Shown piece after piece: positions 1 to 6,121 of a DNA stretch of 11,602 nucleotides (position 1 is the first letter of the stretch; each line of letters starts with the position of its first letter). A program made the position numbers and the translations under genes. Under the pieces are notes generated by a model. It made no database searches and was not told the origin of the DNA. It saw only the letters and a list, made by a program, of their open reading frames with translations. This DNA is from Kordia sp045105435 (lineage in GTDB: Bacteria > Bacteroidota > Bacteroidia > Flavobacteriales > Flavobacteriaceae), in the NCBI RefSeq assembly GCF_045105435.1, contig NZ_JBGCDL010000377.1, forward strand, positions 1 through 11,602. The letters run 5' to 3'.

Positions 1-420
1 ATCATGGTTATGGAATAAATCTTTAATCTTTGGACCAATACCTTCAACAATCGTTAAGTCATCTTCCTTTATCTTTTTTCCAAAAACTGCTTTTGCTGCA
101 GCTCCATCAAAAAGTATTGCACTAACCGCTGGAGCAGCAAAAGAAGATATACTTAAGTTATCAGTACTACCTTTAGCTTCTAAAGTAATCTTACTTTTTT
201 CGCATGCTGCCAATTTAGCTTCCAAAGCATCAATTCGTATTAGATATTTATCATTTTGCGTTTCACATCCTGCTAATTCTGTTTCTAACTTAGTAATAAG
301 TCCGCTAGAATCATTATCGCTTTCATCTTCAGTATTGTTACCAAATAACCTTCCTAATAAATAGCCTAAGATTGCACAAATAAGTCCAACCAATACTGGG
401 ATTAATATACACCAATTCAT
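1..420 (-). CDS. Membrane-anchored coiled-coil protein with helix-hairpin-helix motif (C-terminus cut by window edge)
   Basis: The first 140 residues of a protein that starts with ATG at 420 and is still open at base 1. Residues 3-26 form one hydrophobic membrane helix, followed by an acidic Asn/Asp/Ser linker (28-39). A predicted coiled coil spans about 41-75 and carries two similar units, ELAGCETQ and KLAACEKS, that place cysteines at 52 and 73. After an Ala/Ser-rich stretch, residues 121-136 read DLTIVEGIGPKIKDLF, the GIGPK type of helix-hairpin-helix. That fold usually contacts nucleic acid, but in envelope proteins of this kind its role is unknown. The gene starts 12 bases after the OmpA-like gene stops, so the two are very probably co-transcribed. 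No enzymatic function can be assigned. The family resembles small flavobacterial proteins found next to OmpA genes; that link is from memory, not shown by the sequence. Confidence 0.8.
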   Translation of the reverse strand, partial: MNWCILIPVLVGLICAILGYLLGRLFGNNTEDESDNDSSGLITKLETELAGCETQNDKYLIRIDALEAKLAACEKSKITLEAKGSTDNLSISSFAAPAVSAILFDGAAAKAVFGKKIKEDDLTIVEGIGPKIKDLFHNHD

Positions 421-432
421 AATTTTATATTT

Positions 433-1215
433 TTAGTTTGTTTCTTTTAATGTTACTACCGTTCTTCTATTTTTTGCTTTCCCTTCTTCTGTTGCATTAT
501 CTGCAATTGGTTCTGTTTGTCCTTTGGAAATTGCAGTAATTCTTGAAGTAGAGATTTCATTATCAATGAGATACTTTTTGGCGAAATCAGCTCTTTTTTG
601 TCCATATCCCATGTTTTCACTTGCATCTCCCACATTATCAGTATGACCAACAATCAAACAAGTTGCGCCGTTTACTTTGTCTAGATATTTTGAGATATCT
701 GCAATTTTTTGACGCTGTTCTGTTGTAAGATTGATTACCGTTTGTCCTGTTTTGAAATTTAAAACCAGAGGATTTGTAATAATTTTATCGCGCAATGCTT
801 TCAATTCGTCAGCTTCACTAGTATCGCCTGCTACAATTGTTTTTACCGTATAATCTATAGGTCCGAAATACACATTATCTGCATTTGGAACAAGATCATT
901 TTTAAGCGTTCCATACGTGTCAATAATTTTGGATGGGACTCCAAGTGACATCATATGATTTTTAACTGCATTTGCTCTAGCTAATCCAAGATTTGGATAT
1001 GCAGAATTATTTTTCTCATTAGCTGTGTAATGACCAATGACTTGAATTCTTTTAGAAGGATTCCCTTTTACATACGCTTGTAAATCAGTAAATGCTTTTT
1101 TAAGATCATCAGAAACAGGTGTGATAAAATGGTGATCAGAATTTTTGAAGTTAAAGTTATTTTCTGCATTCAATGCAAAACTACCATCCTGTACTTTAAA
1201 AGGATTTAGCGTAGC
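433..1215 (-). CDS. OmpA-family protein, main part (two OmpA-like domains), in the -1 frame relative to its N-terminal anchor
   Basis: This frame is open from 1224 to the TAA at 433-435 and has no ATG before its first domain. A TTG at 1171-1173 could be called a start, but the frame continues upstream with protein-like sequence (ATLNPFKVQDGSFA) and joins the anchor ORF at 1206-1385. The joined product would be 317 residues. Domain 1 (about 85-165 of the joined protein) is a degenerate OmpA-like fold with GHYT in place of GHTD. Domain 2 (about 205-315) is canonical: GHTDNVG, then GQKRADFAKKYL, then NRRTVV. The Asp of TDN (about 250) and the Arg of KRAD (about 265) match residues that bind diaminopimelate of peptidoglycan in OmpA-like domains. 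Its likely role is tethering the membrane to the cell wall. The helix-hairpin-helix gene follows directly. It is either a recoded gene or one broken by a one-base loss. Confidence 0.85.
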   Translation of the reverse strand, partial: ATLNPFKVQDGSFALNAENNFNFKNSDHHFITPVSDDLKKAFTDLQAYVKGNPSKRIQVIGHYTANEKNNSAYPNLGLARANAVKNHMMSLGVPSKIIDTYGTLKNDLVPNADNVYFGPIDYTVKTIVAGDTSEADELKALRDKIITNPLVLNFKTGQTVINLTTEQRQKIADISKYLDKVNGATCLIVGHTDNVGDASENMGYGQKRADFAKKYLIDNEISTSRITAISKGQTEPIADNATEEGKAKNRRTVVTLKETN

Positions 1216-1385
1216 TTTTTTACTTTAGGATTCTCCTTTACGATGTTTTTTTCATCGCTCTTTTTATCTTTCAAATTATTATTTTCACAATCAGTACAAT
1301 CGCGACAGCAAAGCCACCAATACAAGATAGTTCCAATAACAATTGTAAGTAAAATACCTAAAATATAAGATATCTTTTTACTCAT
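1206..1385 (-). CDS. N-terminal membrane anchor of the OmpA-family protein (zero-frame part, 59 codons)
   Basis: It starts at the ATG of MSKKISYILG (1383-1385). An in-frame ATG at 1418 would add 11 residues, but the MSKK start sits right before the hydrophobic helix. Residues 5-26 form a membrane helix ending in WWLCC, followed by a cysteine cluster (CCRDCTDC, 26-33) and a Lys/Asn/Glu-rich linker ending in NPKVKK. In this frame translation ends two codons later (CTA CGC TAA at 1206-1214). The linker ends exactly at an A AAA AAG run, and the next base in the -1 frame continues into the OmpA domains. The anchor alone would make a 59-residue membrane peptide; with the shift it anchors the 317-residue OmpA protein. 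From memory, flavobacterial homologues carry this helix-CC-linker-OmpA layout in one frame, which supports reading both pieces as one gene. Confidence 0.75.
   Translation of the reverse strand: MSKKISYILGILLTIVIGTILYWWLCCRDCTDCENNNLKDKKSDEKNIVKENPKVKKLR
1215..1239 (-). promoter_or_regulatory. Candidate -1 ribosomal frameshift signal: A AAA AAG heptamer with upstream AGGAG
   Basis: On the minus strand the codons GTA AAA AAG (1215-1223) give the heptamer A AAA AAG (1215-1221) in the zero frame of the anchor ORF. Slipping back one base makes the next codon GCT (1213-1215), which is exactly the OmpA frame. AAAGGAG (1233-1239) lies 11 bases upstream of the heptamer, close to the spacing of the stimulatory Shine-Dalgarno element in E. 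coli dnaX. A short inverted repeat ATCCT/AGGAT follows about 9 bases downstream. The zero frame hits TAA only two codons after the slip. Caveat: Bacteroidota ribosomes use Shine-Dalgarno pairing weakly, and a lost A in the A-run would look the same. Confidence 0.45.
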
Positions 1386-1464
1386 ATATCCGTTATTTAT
1401 GGTTAAATATTGTTTCAAATTATTAAATTCTCAACAATTTCCACTAATGAATTAGATGAATAAA

Positions 1465-1495
1465 CAAAAAAAGCCACATCTATCGATGTGGCTTT
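1465..1495 (-). terminator. Rho-independent terminator of the aldehyde dehydrogenase unit
   Basis: A perfect 9-bp stem (AGCCACATC, loop of four, GATGTGGCT; arms 1472-1480 and 1485-1493) is followed on the minus strand by an unbroken T-run (1466-1472). It lies about 25 bases after the dehydrogenase stop codon. On the plus strand the hairpin has no T-run behind it, so it works in one direction. It separates the dehydrogenase unit from the OmpA unit downstream. Confidence 0.9.
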
Positions 1496-1519
1496 CAATA
1501 TCTTAGACGAACTGCAATT

Positions 1520-3073
1520 TTACAAATCAAACTTAATTCCTTGCGCTAATGGCAATTCAGTTGTATAATTGATTGTATTTGTTTGTCTACGCATATATAT
1601 TTTCCAAGCATCAGATCCAGACTCACGTCCGCCACCTGTATCTTTTTCTCCACCAAAAGCTCCACCGATTTCTGCTCCTGAAGTTCCAATATTAACATTG
1701 GCAATTCCACAATCAGATCCTTGTACCGATAAGAACGCTTCTGCTTCACGTAAGTTGTTCGTCATAATTGCAGACGATAATCCTTGTGCAACTCCATTTT
1801 GAACATCCAACGCATTGGTTACATCACCAGAATATTTTAATAAATATAAAACTGGTGCAAATGTTTCGTGCTGCACTATTTCAAATGAATTATCAGCTTC
1901 TGCAATAGCAGGTTTTACGTAACATCCACTTTCGTAACCTTCTCCAGATAAAACACCACCTTCAACAACGATGTTTCCTCCTTCAGCAACTACTTTTTCT
2001 AAAGCAGCTTGGTATCCTTTTACAGCATCTTTGTCAATAACTGGTCCAACATGATTGTTTTCATCTAATGGATTTCCAATACGTAACTGTCCGTATGCAG
2101 CAACAACTGCATCTTTTACTTTATCATAAATAGAATCGTGAATAATCAATCTACGAGTCGATGTACAACGTTGTCCTGCCGTTCCTACAGCTCCAAAAAC
2201 AGCTCCGATTACAGTCATTTTAATATCTGCATCTGGCGTAACGATAATTGCGTTGTTTCCTCCTAATTCTAATAAAGACTTTCCTAAACGTCCTGCTACT
2301 TCTTTCGCTACAATTTTACCCATACGTGTAGATCCTGTTGCAGAAACTAACGGAATACGAGTGTCTTTAGAAAGATACTCTCCTACTTTATAATCTCCAT
2401 TTACCAAACAGCAAATTCCTTCTGGCAAGTTATTTTCAGCAAAAACCTCAGCGGCTATATTTTGACAAGCGACTCCACACATTGGTGTCTTTTCAGATGG
2501 TTTCCACACACACACATCTCCACAAATCCAAGCTAAAGCTGTGTTCCAAGCCCAAACTGCTACTGGAAAGTTAAATGCAGAAATAATTCCAACAACTCCT
2601 AATGGATGATATTGCTCGTACATTCTGTGTCCTGGACGCTCAGAGTGCATTGTAAGTCCGTGAAGTTGACGAGAAAGACCAACTGCGAAATCACAGATAT
2701 CAATCATTTCTTGTACTTCTCCTAAACCTTCTTGGTATGATTTTCCCATTTCATAAGAAACCAATTTTCCTAGAGCTTCTTTTTTCTCTCTTAATTTTTC
2801 TCCAAATTGACGTACAACTTCTCCACGTTGTGGCGCTGGCATCGTTCTCCAAGTTTTAAAAGCTGAAGTTGCAGCTTCCATTACTTTTTCATAATCTTCT
2901 TTTGTCGTCGATTTTACTTTTCCAATCAATTTTCCATCTACTGGAGAATATGATTCAATAAGTTCTCCGTTAGAGAAATTGTTTGAACCTGTTGAAGTTC
3001 CTTCATTGACATCTTTTAAACCTAATGTTGCTAAGGCTTCTTTGATTCCAAAATCAGTAGTCACTGCTCCCAT
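1520..3073 (-). CDS. ALDH7-family aldehyde dehydrogenase (alpha-aminoadipic semialdehyde / piperideine-6-carboxylate dehydrogenase type)
   Basis: A 517-residue NAD(P)-dependent aldehyde dehydrogenase of the antiquitin (ALDH7) group, close to the family's usual length. The predicted reaction oxidises alpha-aminoadipate semialdehyde (in equilibrium with piperideine-6-carboxylate) to alpha-aminoadipate in lysine breakdown, in the cytoplasm. Visible catalytic features are oxyanion Asn168 in FNFP, cofactor Lys191 in WKPSEKTP, GSTRMG at 247-252, general base Glu269 in LLELGGNN, nucleophile Cys303 in GQRCTSTRR and Glu403 in ETFAP. The C-terminal block TSGAEIGGAFGGEK with GGGRESGSDAWK (464-491) is the hallmark of ALDH7 rather than of the 2-aminomuconate semialdehyde dehydrogenases. 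It lies 88 bases after the lipoprotein gene and ends at its own terminator. A TATCTTCG (minus strand, 3113-3120) resembles a TAnnTTTG -7 box, so it may have its own promoter. Another aldehyde substrate cannot be excluded. Confidence 0.93.
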   Translation of the reverse strand: MGAVTTDFGIKEALATLGLKDVNEGTSTGSNNFSNGELIESYSPVDGKLIGKVKSTTKEDYEKVMEAATSAFKTWRTMPAPQRGEVVRQFGEKLREKKEALGKLVSYEMGKSYQEGLGEVQEMIDICDFAVGLSRQLHGLTMHSERPGHRMYEQYHPLGVVGIISAFNFPVAVWAWNTALAWICGDVCVWKPSEKTPMCGVACQNIAAEVFAENNLPEGICCLVNGDYKVGEYLSKDTRIPLVSATGSTRMGKIVAKEVAGRLGKSLLELGGNNAIIVTPDADIKMTVIGAVFGAVGTAGQRCTSTRRLIIHDSIYDKVKDAVVAAYGQLRIGNPLDENNHVGPVIDKDAVKGYQAALEKVVAEGGNIVVEGGVLSGEGYESGCYVKPAIAEADNSFEIVQHETFAPVLYLLKYSGDVTNALDVQNGVAQGLSSAIMTNNLREAEAFLSVQGSDCGIANVNIGTSGAEIGGAFGGEKDTGGGRESGSDAWKIYMRRQTNTINYTTELPLAQGIKFDL

Positions 3074-3161
3074 GTATATATAACTTTTTTTAGTTCTTTT
3101 GTTAAATTTCTGCGAAGATAGTATAATTATGCCAATCTTTTACTTCACAGTGTGTGGTTTA

Positions 3162-3887
3162 TCATTTCAATTCTAAGATCGTATAGTGGTATTCGGCACG
3201 AAGATATTTTTCATCTTTTGCTACATCAACGGCAAAACTTTTTCGATGTTGATGTAATTTTAATCCTGTATCATCTTCCTGCGATATATTTACTATTTGA
3301 CTGTATCTGTTTTCACTATGCTGAATTAAATTTTCTTTCAATAAAAACGTATTTACATCAAAATAAAACCACCAAATGGCATCGCTCTCAGGATAGGTAA
3401 CTTTAATTGCATACGCTTCGGTATCATCTTCCAACCGAACAATTCTTTCAAACTTTACTGAAGCTTCATCAGTAAATAATTTATACGGTTGCCACAATAC
3501 AAATTGCGCACCCAAAATTTCTTTAGAAGCAGCTTCAACCTTTTTAGTATCTGTTACTTCGTTTCCACCTACAAAAACAGCAGTTTCTTTTCCGTCATAC
3601 ACAATCTGTTTTTCAACAGCATCTTCCATCCATTTTACTTTTGATGTAAATGTAGGTTGTAAGGTATTATGAAACGTTTGTTTTTTTTCACTCTCAACTG
3701 CGCCTTCACTAGTGTAAAACGTAGTTGTTTTTTCGTAAATTAATAATTTAGGAGTTTCCCACAATGCTTTTCCTCCATGCGCTTGTTCCAAAGATTTTTC
3801 AATAATTTCTTCCGCGGTGAGCGTACTTTCGCATGACAATGCAAAAATTCCTAAAACGATACATAAAAAAATAACTCTACTATTCAT
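3162..3887 (-). CDS. Predicted lipoprotein, DUF6503-like
   Basis: The chosen start is the ATG at 3885-3887 (MNSRVIFLCIVLG), giving 241 residues. It places a short charged region and hydrophobic core directly before the lipid-attachment motif ALSC (Cys19). An upstream in-frame ATG at 3908 would add seven residues and lies deeper inside the preceding gene. The mature protein begins CESTLTAEEIIEKSLEQ, then HGG..LW (about 37-43). This is followed by alternating beta-type segments rich in Trp, Tyr and charged residues (for example VKWMEDAV, WWFYFDVN and YHYTILELK), consistent with a periplasmic LolA/LppX-like half-barrel. The layout fits the flavobacterial DUF6503 group, whose function is unknown. 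Its start overlaps the end of the dioxygenase gene by 8 bases, so the two are translationally linked, but a role in that pathway is only a guess. Confidence 0.8.
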   Translation of the reverse strand: MNSRVIFLCIVLGIFALSCESTLTAEEIIEKSLEQAHGGKALWETPKLLIYEKTTTFYTSEGAVESEKKQTFHNTLQPTFTSKVKWMEDAVEKQIVYDGKETAVFVGGNEVTDTKKVEAASKEILGAQFVLWQPYKLFTDEASVKFERIVRLEDDTEAYAIKVTYPESDAIWWFYFDVNTFLLKENLIQHSENRYSQIVNISQEDDTGLKLHQHRKSFAVDVAKDEKYLRAEYHYTILELK

Positions 3888-4425
3888 CAGCTGTAAATCG
3901 TTCATCAACAGGCATTACAGTTCCGCAATTATCACAAGTAAGCAATTCCTTAGACGCATAAAAATCTTTAAAATGCCCTAAAAAATCTTTCTCAACATCA
4001 ATCAACGGAAATCGAACTTCATGCAATTTATGATTACAATTATCGCAGTACCATTGCAAACCATCCATTAAATTGGTTCCTTTTCGCTTTCGTTCTATAA
4101 CCAAACCTATAGAATTGTTAAAACGCACAGGTGAATGTGGCACACCTGCAGGATGCAAATACATATCGCCAGGACCTAATTTCATCGTTTTCTTTTCACC
4201 ATCTTCCTGAATATGTACTTCTATATTTCCTTCTAATTGGTAAAACAATTCTTCGGTTTCATTATAATGATAATCCTTTCGTGCGTTGGGTCCACCAACA
4301 ATCATCACAATATAATCACCTGCTTCTTTATATAAATTTTTATTTGCCACAGGCGGTTTTAACAAGTCTCTGTTTTCTTCAACCCATTGATTTAGGTTGA
4401 ATGGTTTTTGTATAGCCATTGTCAT
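3880..4425 (-). CDS. nbaC: 3-hydroxyanthranilate 3,4-dioxygenase
   Basis: A 181-residue cupin dioxygenase that opens the ring of 3-hydroxyanthranilate with O2, giving 2-amino-3-carboxymuconate semialdehyde. This product feeds quinolinate/NAD synthesis or complete breakdown of tryptophan-derived kynurenine. The Fe(II) ligands His53, Glu59 and His97 are present, as are the substrate-binding arginines Arg49 and Arg101 and an active-site glutamate (about Glu111 in VIERKRKG). The C-terminal part keeps the second, rubredoxin-like metal site typical of bacterial enzymes, with CDNC (127-130) and CDNC (164-167). A second ATG at 4419 gives MAIQKPFNLN, the more usual N-terminus, so the true start may be two codons in. 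It is the first gene of the minus-strand unit, divergent from the peptide gene, with a 165-base shared upstream region. No other kynurenine-pathway gene lies in the window. Confidence 0.96.
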   Translation of the reverse strand: MTMAIQKPFNLNQWVEENRDLLKPPVANKNLYKEAGDYIVMIVGGPNARKDYHYNETEELFYQLEGNIEVHIQEDGEKKTMKLGPGDMYLHPAGVPHSPVRFNNSIGLVIERKRKGTNLMDGLQWYCDNCNHKLHEVRFPLIDVEKDFLGHFKDFYASKELLTCDNCGTVMPVDERFTADE

Positions 4426-4535
4426 TTAGAATTTTAGATTTTAAAATTACACATTTTTTATCAGCCAAAATCATTCACAAACAGATAACTCTATAAGTTA
4501 CTGACATACAACTGTTAAGTAAGGCAAAACCGTAC

Positions 4536-4564
4536 TTTGTTGATTGTATTATTTTCTATCTTTT
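4536..4564 (+). promoter_or_regulatory. Candidate Bacteroidota-type promoter for the peptide gene
   Basis: TTTG (4536-4539) is followed after 17 bases by TATCTTTT (4557-4564). This matches the flavobacterial TTG-N17-23-TAnnTTTG pattern at 7 of 8 positions in the -7 box. It would start transcription about 20 bases before the ATG at 4591. AT-rich DNA gives such matches easily, so the call rests mainly on position. Confidence 0.3.
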
Positions 4565-4590
4565 TTTCGTTAACCAAAACAGAACTAATT

Positions 4591-4827
4591 ATGAAAAAAA
4601 AGAAGTTAAAATCATTATCGCTTAAAAAAGCGTCCGTTTCAAAGCTAAACGGTGGCGCACAAAGTGGACCAATACCAATTCAGCTAACTATAAACATTAA
4701 AAATTGTGTACTTACATACAATATTTATCAATGCACTTGGCATAGTGAATTATATTCTGCTTGTGATTGCGAACCTTCATGGCAATTTAACTGTCAAACC
4801 TCACAAGGAATTCCTTGTGAAGCTTAA
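4591..4827 (+). CDS. Putative RiPP precursor with double-glycine leader (class I lanthipeptide-like), six-cysteine core
   Basis: A 78-residue peptide. The ATG at 4591 is chosen because it begins a typical leader; an upstream TTG in frame at 4537 lies inside the promoter region. The leader, MKKKKLKSLSLKKASVSKLNGG (22 residues, shown here only to name its parts), has a lysine-rich start, then LKSLSLKKASVSKLN, then a GG cleavage site at 21-22. This pattern is shared by flavobacterial class I lanthipeptide and other GG-type natural product precursors. The 56-residue core has six cysteines and many Ser/Thr, and ends QGIPCEA. It could be crosslinked by thioethers or disulfides and exported by a peptidase-containing ABC transporter. 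No LanB, LanC, radical SAM or transporter gene is in the window, so modification would have to come from elsewhere. It is a single-gene unit with its own terminator. The peptide class is inference; the leader shape is seen. Confidence 0.7.
   Translation: MKKKKLKSLSLKKASVSKLNGGAQSGPIPIQLTINIKNCVLTYNIYQCTWHSELYSACDCEPSWQFNCQTSQGIPCEA
4801..4820. repeat. Perfect 20-bp palindrome inside the end of the peptide gene
   Basis: TCACAAGGAATTCCTTGTGA reads the same on both strands with no spacer. It encodes the last core residues (SQGIPCE) and ends a few bases before the stop codon. Having no loop, it is a poor terminator and lacks a T-run. It could be a dimeric protein-binding site, an mRNA 3'-end structure or chance. 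Confidence 0.6.
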
Positions 4828-4884
4828 TAAATAGTTTAAATAATGCCTAGCATACAGGTTGTTAATTTTTGAAACAACTCAAAA

Positions 4885-4921
4885 CGAAAGCTCCAAAAGT
4901 ATATTTTTGGAGCTTTTTTTT
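4885..4921 (+). terminator. Rho-independent terminator of the peptide gene
   Basis: A 10-bp stem (AGCTCCAAAA with TTTTGGAGCT; arms 4889-4898 and 4905-4914) with a six-base loop is followed by a run of eight T (4914-4921). It lies about 60 bases after the peptide stop codon and isolates that gene from the asparaginase gene. An A-run in front also makes a weaker terminator possible on the minus strand, but no minus-strand gene would use it. Confidence 0.88.
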
Positions 4922-5010
4922 GCTTTTACTTGTGAATAAATATCTGAAAAACAACAAGTTTTCCATCGTGAAATTATGTACATTTAATGGCTAATCAATG
5001 ATCTCGACTC

Positions 5011-6054
5011 ATGAAAAAATCTGTACTTGTATTGCTGTTTTCTATTTTTCTAATGTATAGTTGTGCGAATACTTCTTCCGAAGAAAAACCACAAAAAACA
5101 GATACAAAACCTGTAAATAACATCGGACTTGTTATTCACGGCGGTGCAGGAACCATCCTAAAAAAGAACATGACGCCAGCAATGGAAGCCGAATACGAAG
5201 CCATGCTTGAAAAAGCAGCCAAAAAAGGATATGAAATTCTACAAAATGGCGGTTCAAGTTTGGATGCTGTTGAACAAACAATTCACATTCTAGAAAATTC
5301 CCCACTATTCAACGCTGGAAAAGGTGCCGTTTTTGCAAATAATGGTAAAAATGAACTCGACGCTTCTATCATGGAAGGAAAAAACTTAAATGCTGGTGCC
5401 ATTGCAGGTGTAACAAATTTAAAACACCCAATTTCTGCCGCACGAAAAGTAATGGAAAACTCCGATCATGTTTTGCTCGCAAGAAAAGGCGCAGAAGAAT
5501 TTGCCGCAGCACAAGGGTTGGAAGTTGTGGATACAAGCTATTTTTTCACGGAAAAACGCTACAAATCATTAGAAAGAGCCAAAAAAAATGACGCAGATAA
5601 AAAAGCTGCGTATTTGGATCCGTATATCAAAGATTACAAATACGGAACGGTTGGTTGTGTGGCTTTAGACAAAAACGGAAATTTGGCTGCTGGAACTTCT
5701 ACTGGCGGAATGACCAACAAGAAATGGAATCGTATTGGTGATTCGCCAATAATTGGTGCAGGAACCTACGCAAATAATAAAACCTGTGCAGTTTCTGGAA
5801 CTGGACACGGCGAATATTTTATAAGAGCCAATGTCGCGTATGATATTTCTGCCTTGATGGAATACAAAAACATGTCGTTGCAAGAAGCAGCCAAAGAGGT
5901 CATTCAAAACAAGCTCAAAAATATGGGCGGCGATGGTGGAATTATTGCCATAGATGCAAAAGGAAACCTAGTAGCCGAATTCAATACGCCAGGCATGTAC
6001 CGTGCAATGGTTGATGAAAAAGGAAATGTAACTGTTGGAATTTACAGTGAATAA
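5011..6054 (+). CDS. Isoaspartyl peptidase / L-asparaginase (Ntn hydrolase), lipoprotein form
   Basis: A 347-residue member of the N-terminal nucleophile asparaginase family, which removes isoaspartyl residues from peptides and hydrolyses asparagine. The proenzyme cleaves itself before Thr213 (KYGTVGCVALD, 210-220), which becomes the nucleophile of the beta subunit. Thr231 in GTSTGGM, Arg241 and Asp244 in RIGDSP, and GTGHGE (263-268) are the expected substrate-pocket residues. HGGAG (43-47) and NAGKGAVF (101-108) are family motifs of the alpha subunit. Residues 1-17 form a lipoprotein signal ending MYSC (Cys18), followed by a Ser/Glu/Lys-rich tether, so the enzyme should act in the periplasm or on the outer membrane. 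It starts 184 bases after the peptide gene, behind that gene's terminator. A TACATTTA at 4979-4986 resembles a -7 box but lacks a clear -33 partner. The macroglobulin gene follows 67 bases later with no terminator between. Confidence 0.94.
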   Translation: MKKSVLVLLFSIFLMYSCANTSSEEKPQKTDTKPVNNIGLVIHGGAGTILKKNMTPAMEAEYEAMLEKAAKKGYEILQNGGSSLDAVEQTIHILENSPLFNAGKGAVFANNGKNELDASIMEGKNLNAGAIAGVTNLKHPISAARKVMENSDHVLLARKGAEEFAAAQGLEVVDTSYFFTEKRYKSLERAKKNDADKKAAYLDPYIKDYKYGTVGCVALDKNGNLAAGTSTGGMTNKKWNRIGDSPIIGAGTYANNKTCAVSGTGHGEYFIRANVAYDISALMEYKNMSLQEAAKEVIQNKLKNMGGDGGIIAIDAKGNLVAEFNTPGMYRAMVDEKGNVTVGIYSE

Positions 6055-6121
6055 CGAATCCTTCCAATTTTTACACGAACACTAACTAACTGATAACGAA
6101 TACTCAAAGAACAGATATAAG

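Noticed and set aside
1171..1173. TTG as the start codon of the OmpA gene
   Set aside because: The frame stays open upstream to 1224 with plausible protein sequence, and joins the anchor ORF at the slippery run. The TTG start would leave an OmpA protein with no signal or membrane anchor.
3140..3161. Possible terminator after the lipoprotein gene (CACAGTGTG-like symmetry)
   Set aside because: The stem is short and no T-run follows on the minus strand.
3152..3400. Plus-strand ORFs opposite the lipoprotein and dioxygenase genes (also 4131-4400)
   Set aside because: They are shadows of well-supported minus-strand genes, with no family resemblance.
4442..4449. TAATTTTA on the minus strand as a -7 box for the dioxygenase gene
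   Set aside because: The spacing to the nearest TTG is 16 bases, the leader would be only about 10 bases, and the region is so AT-rich that the match carries little weight.
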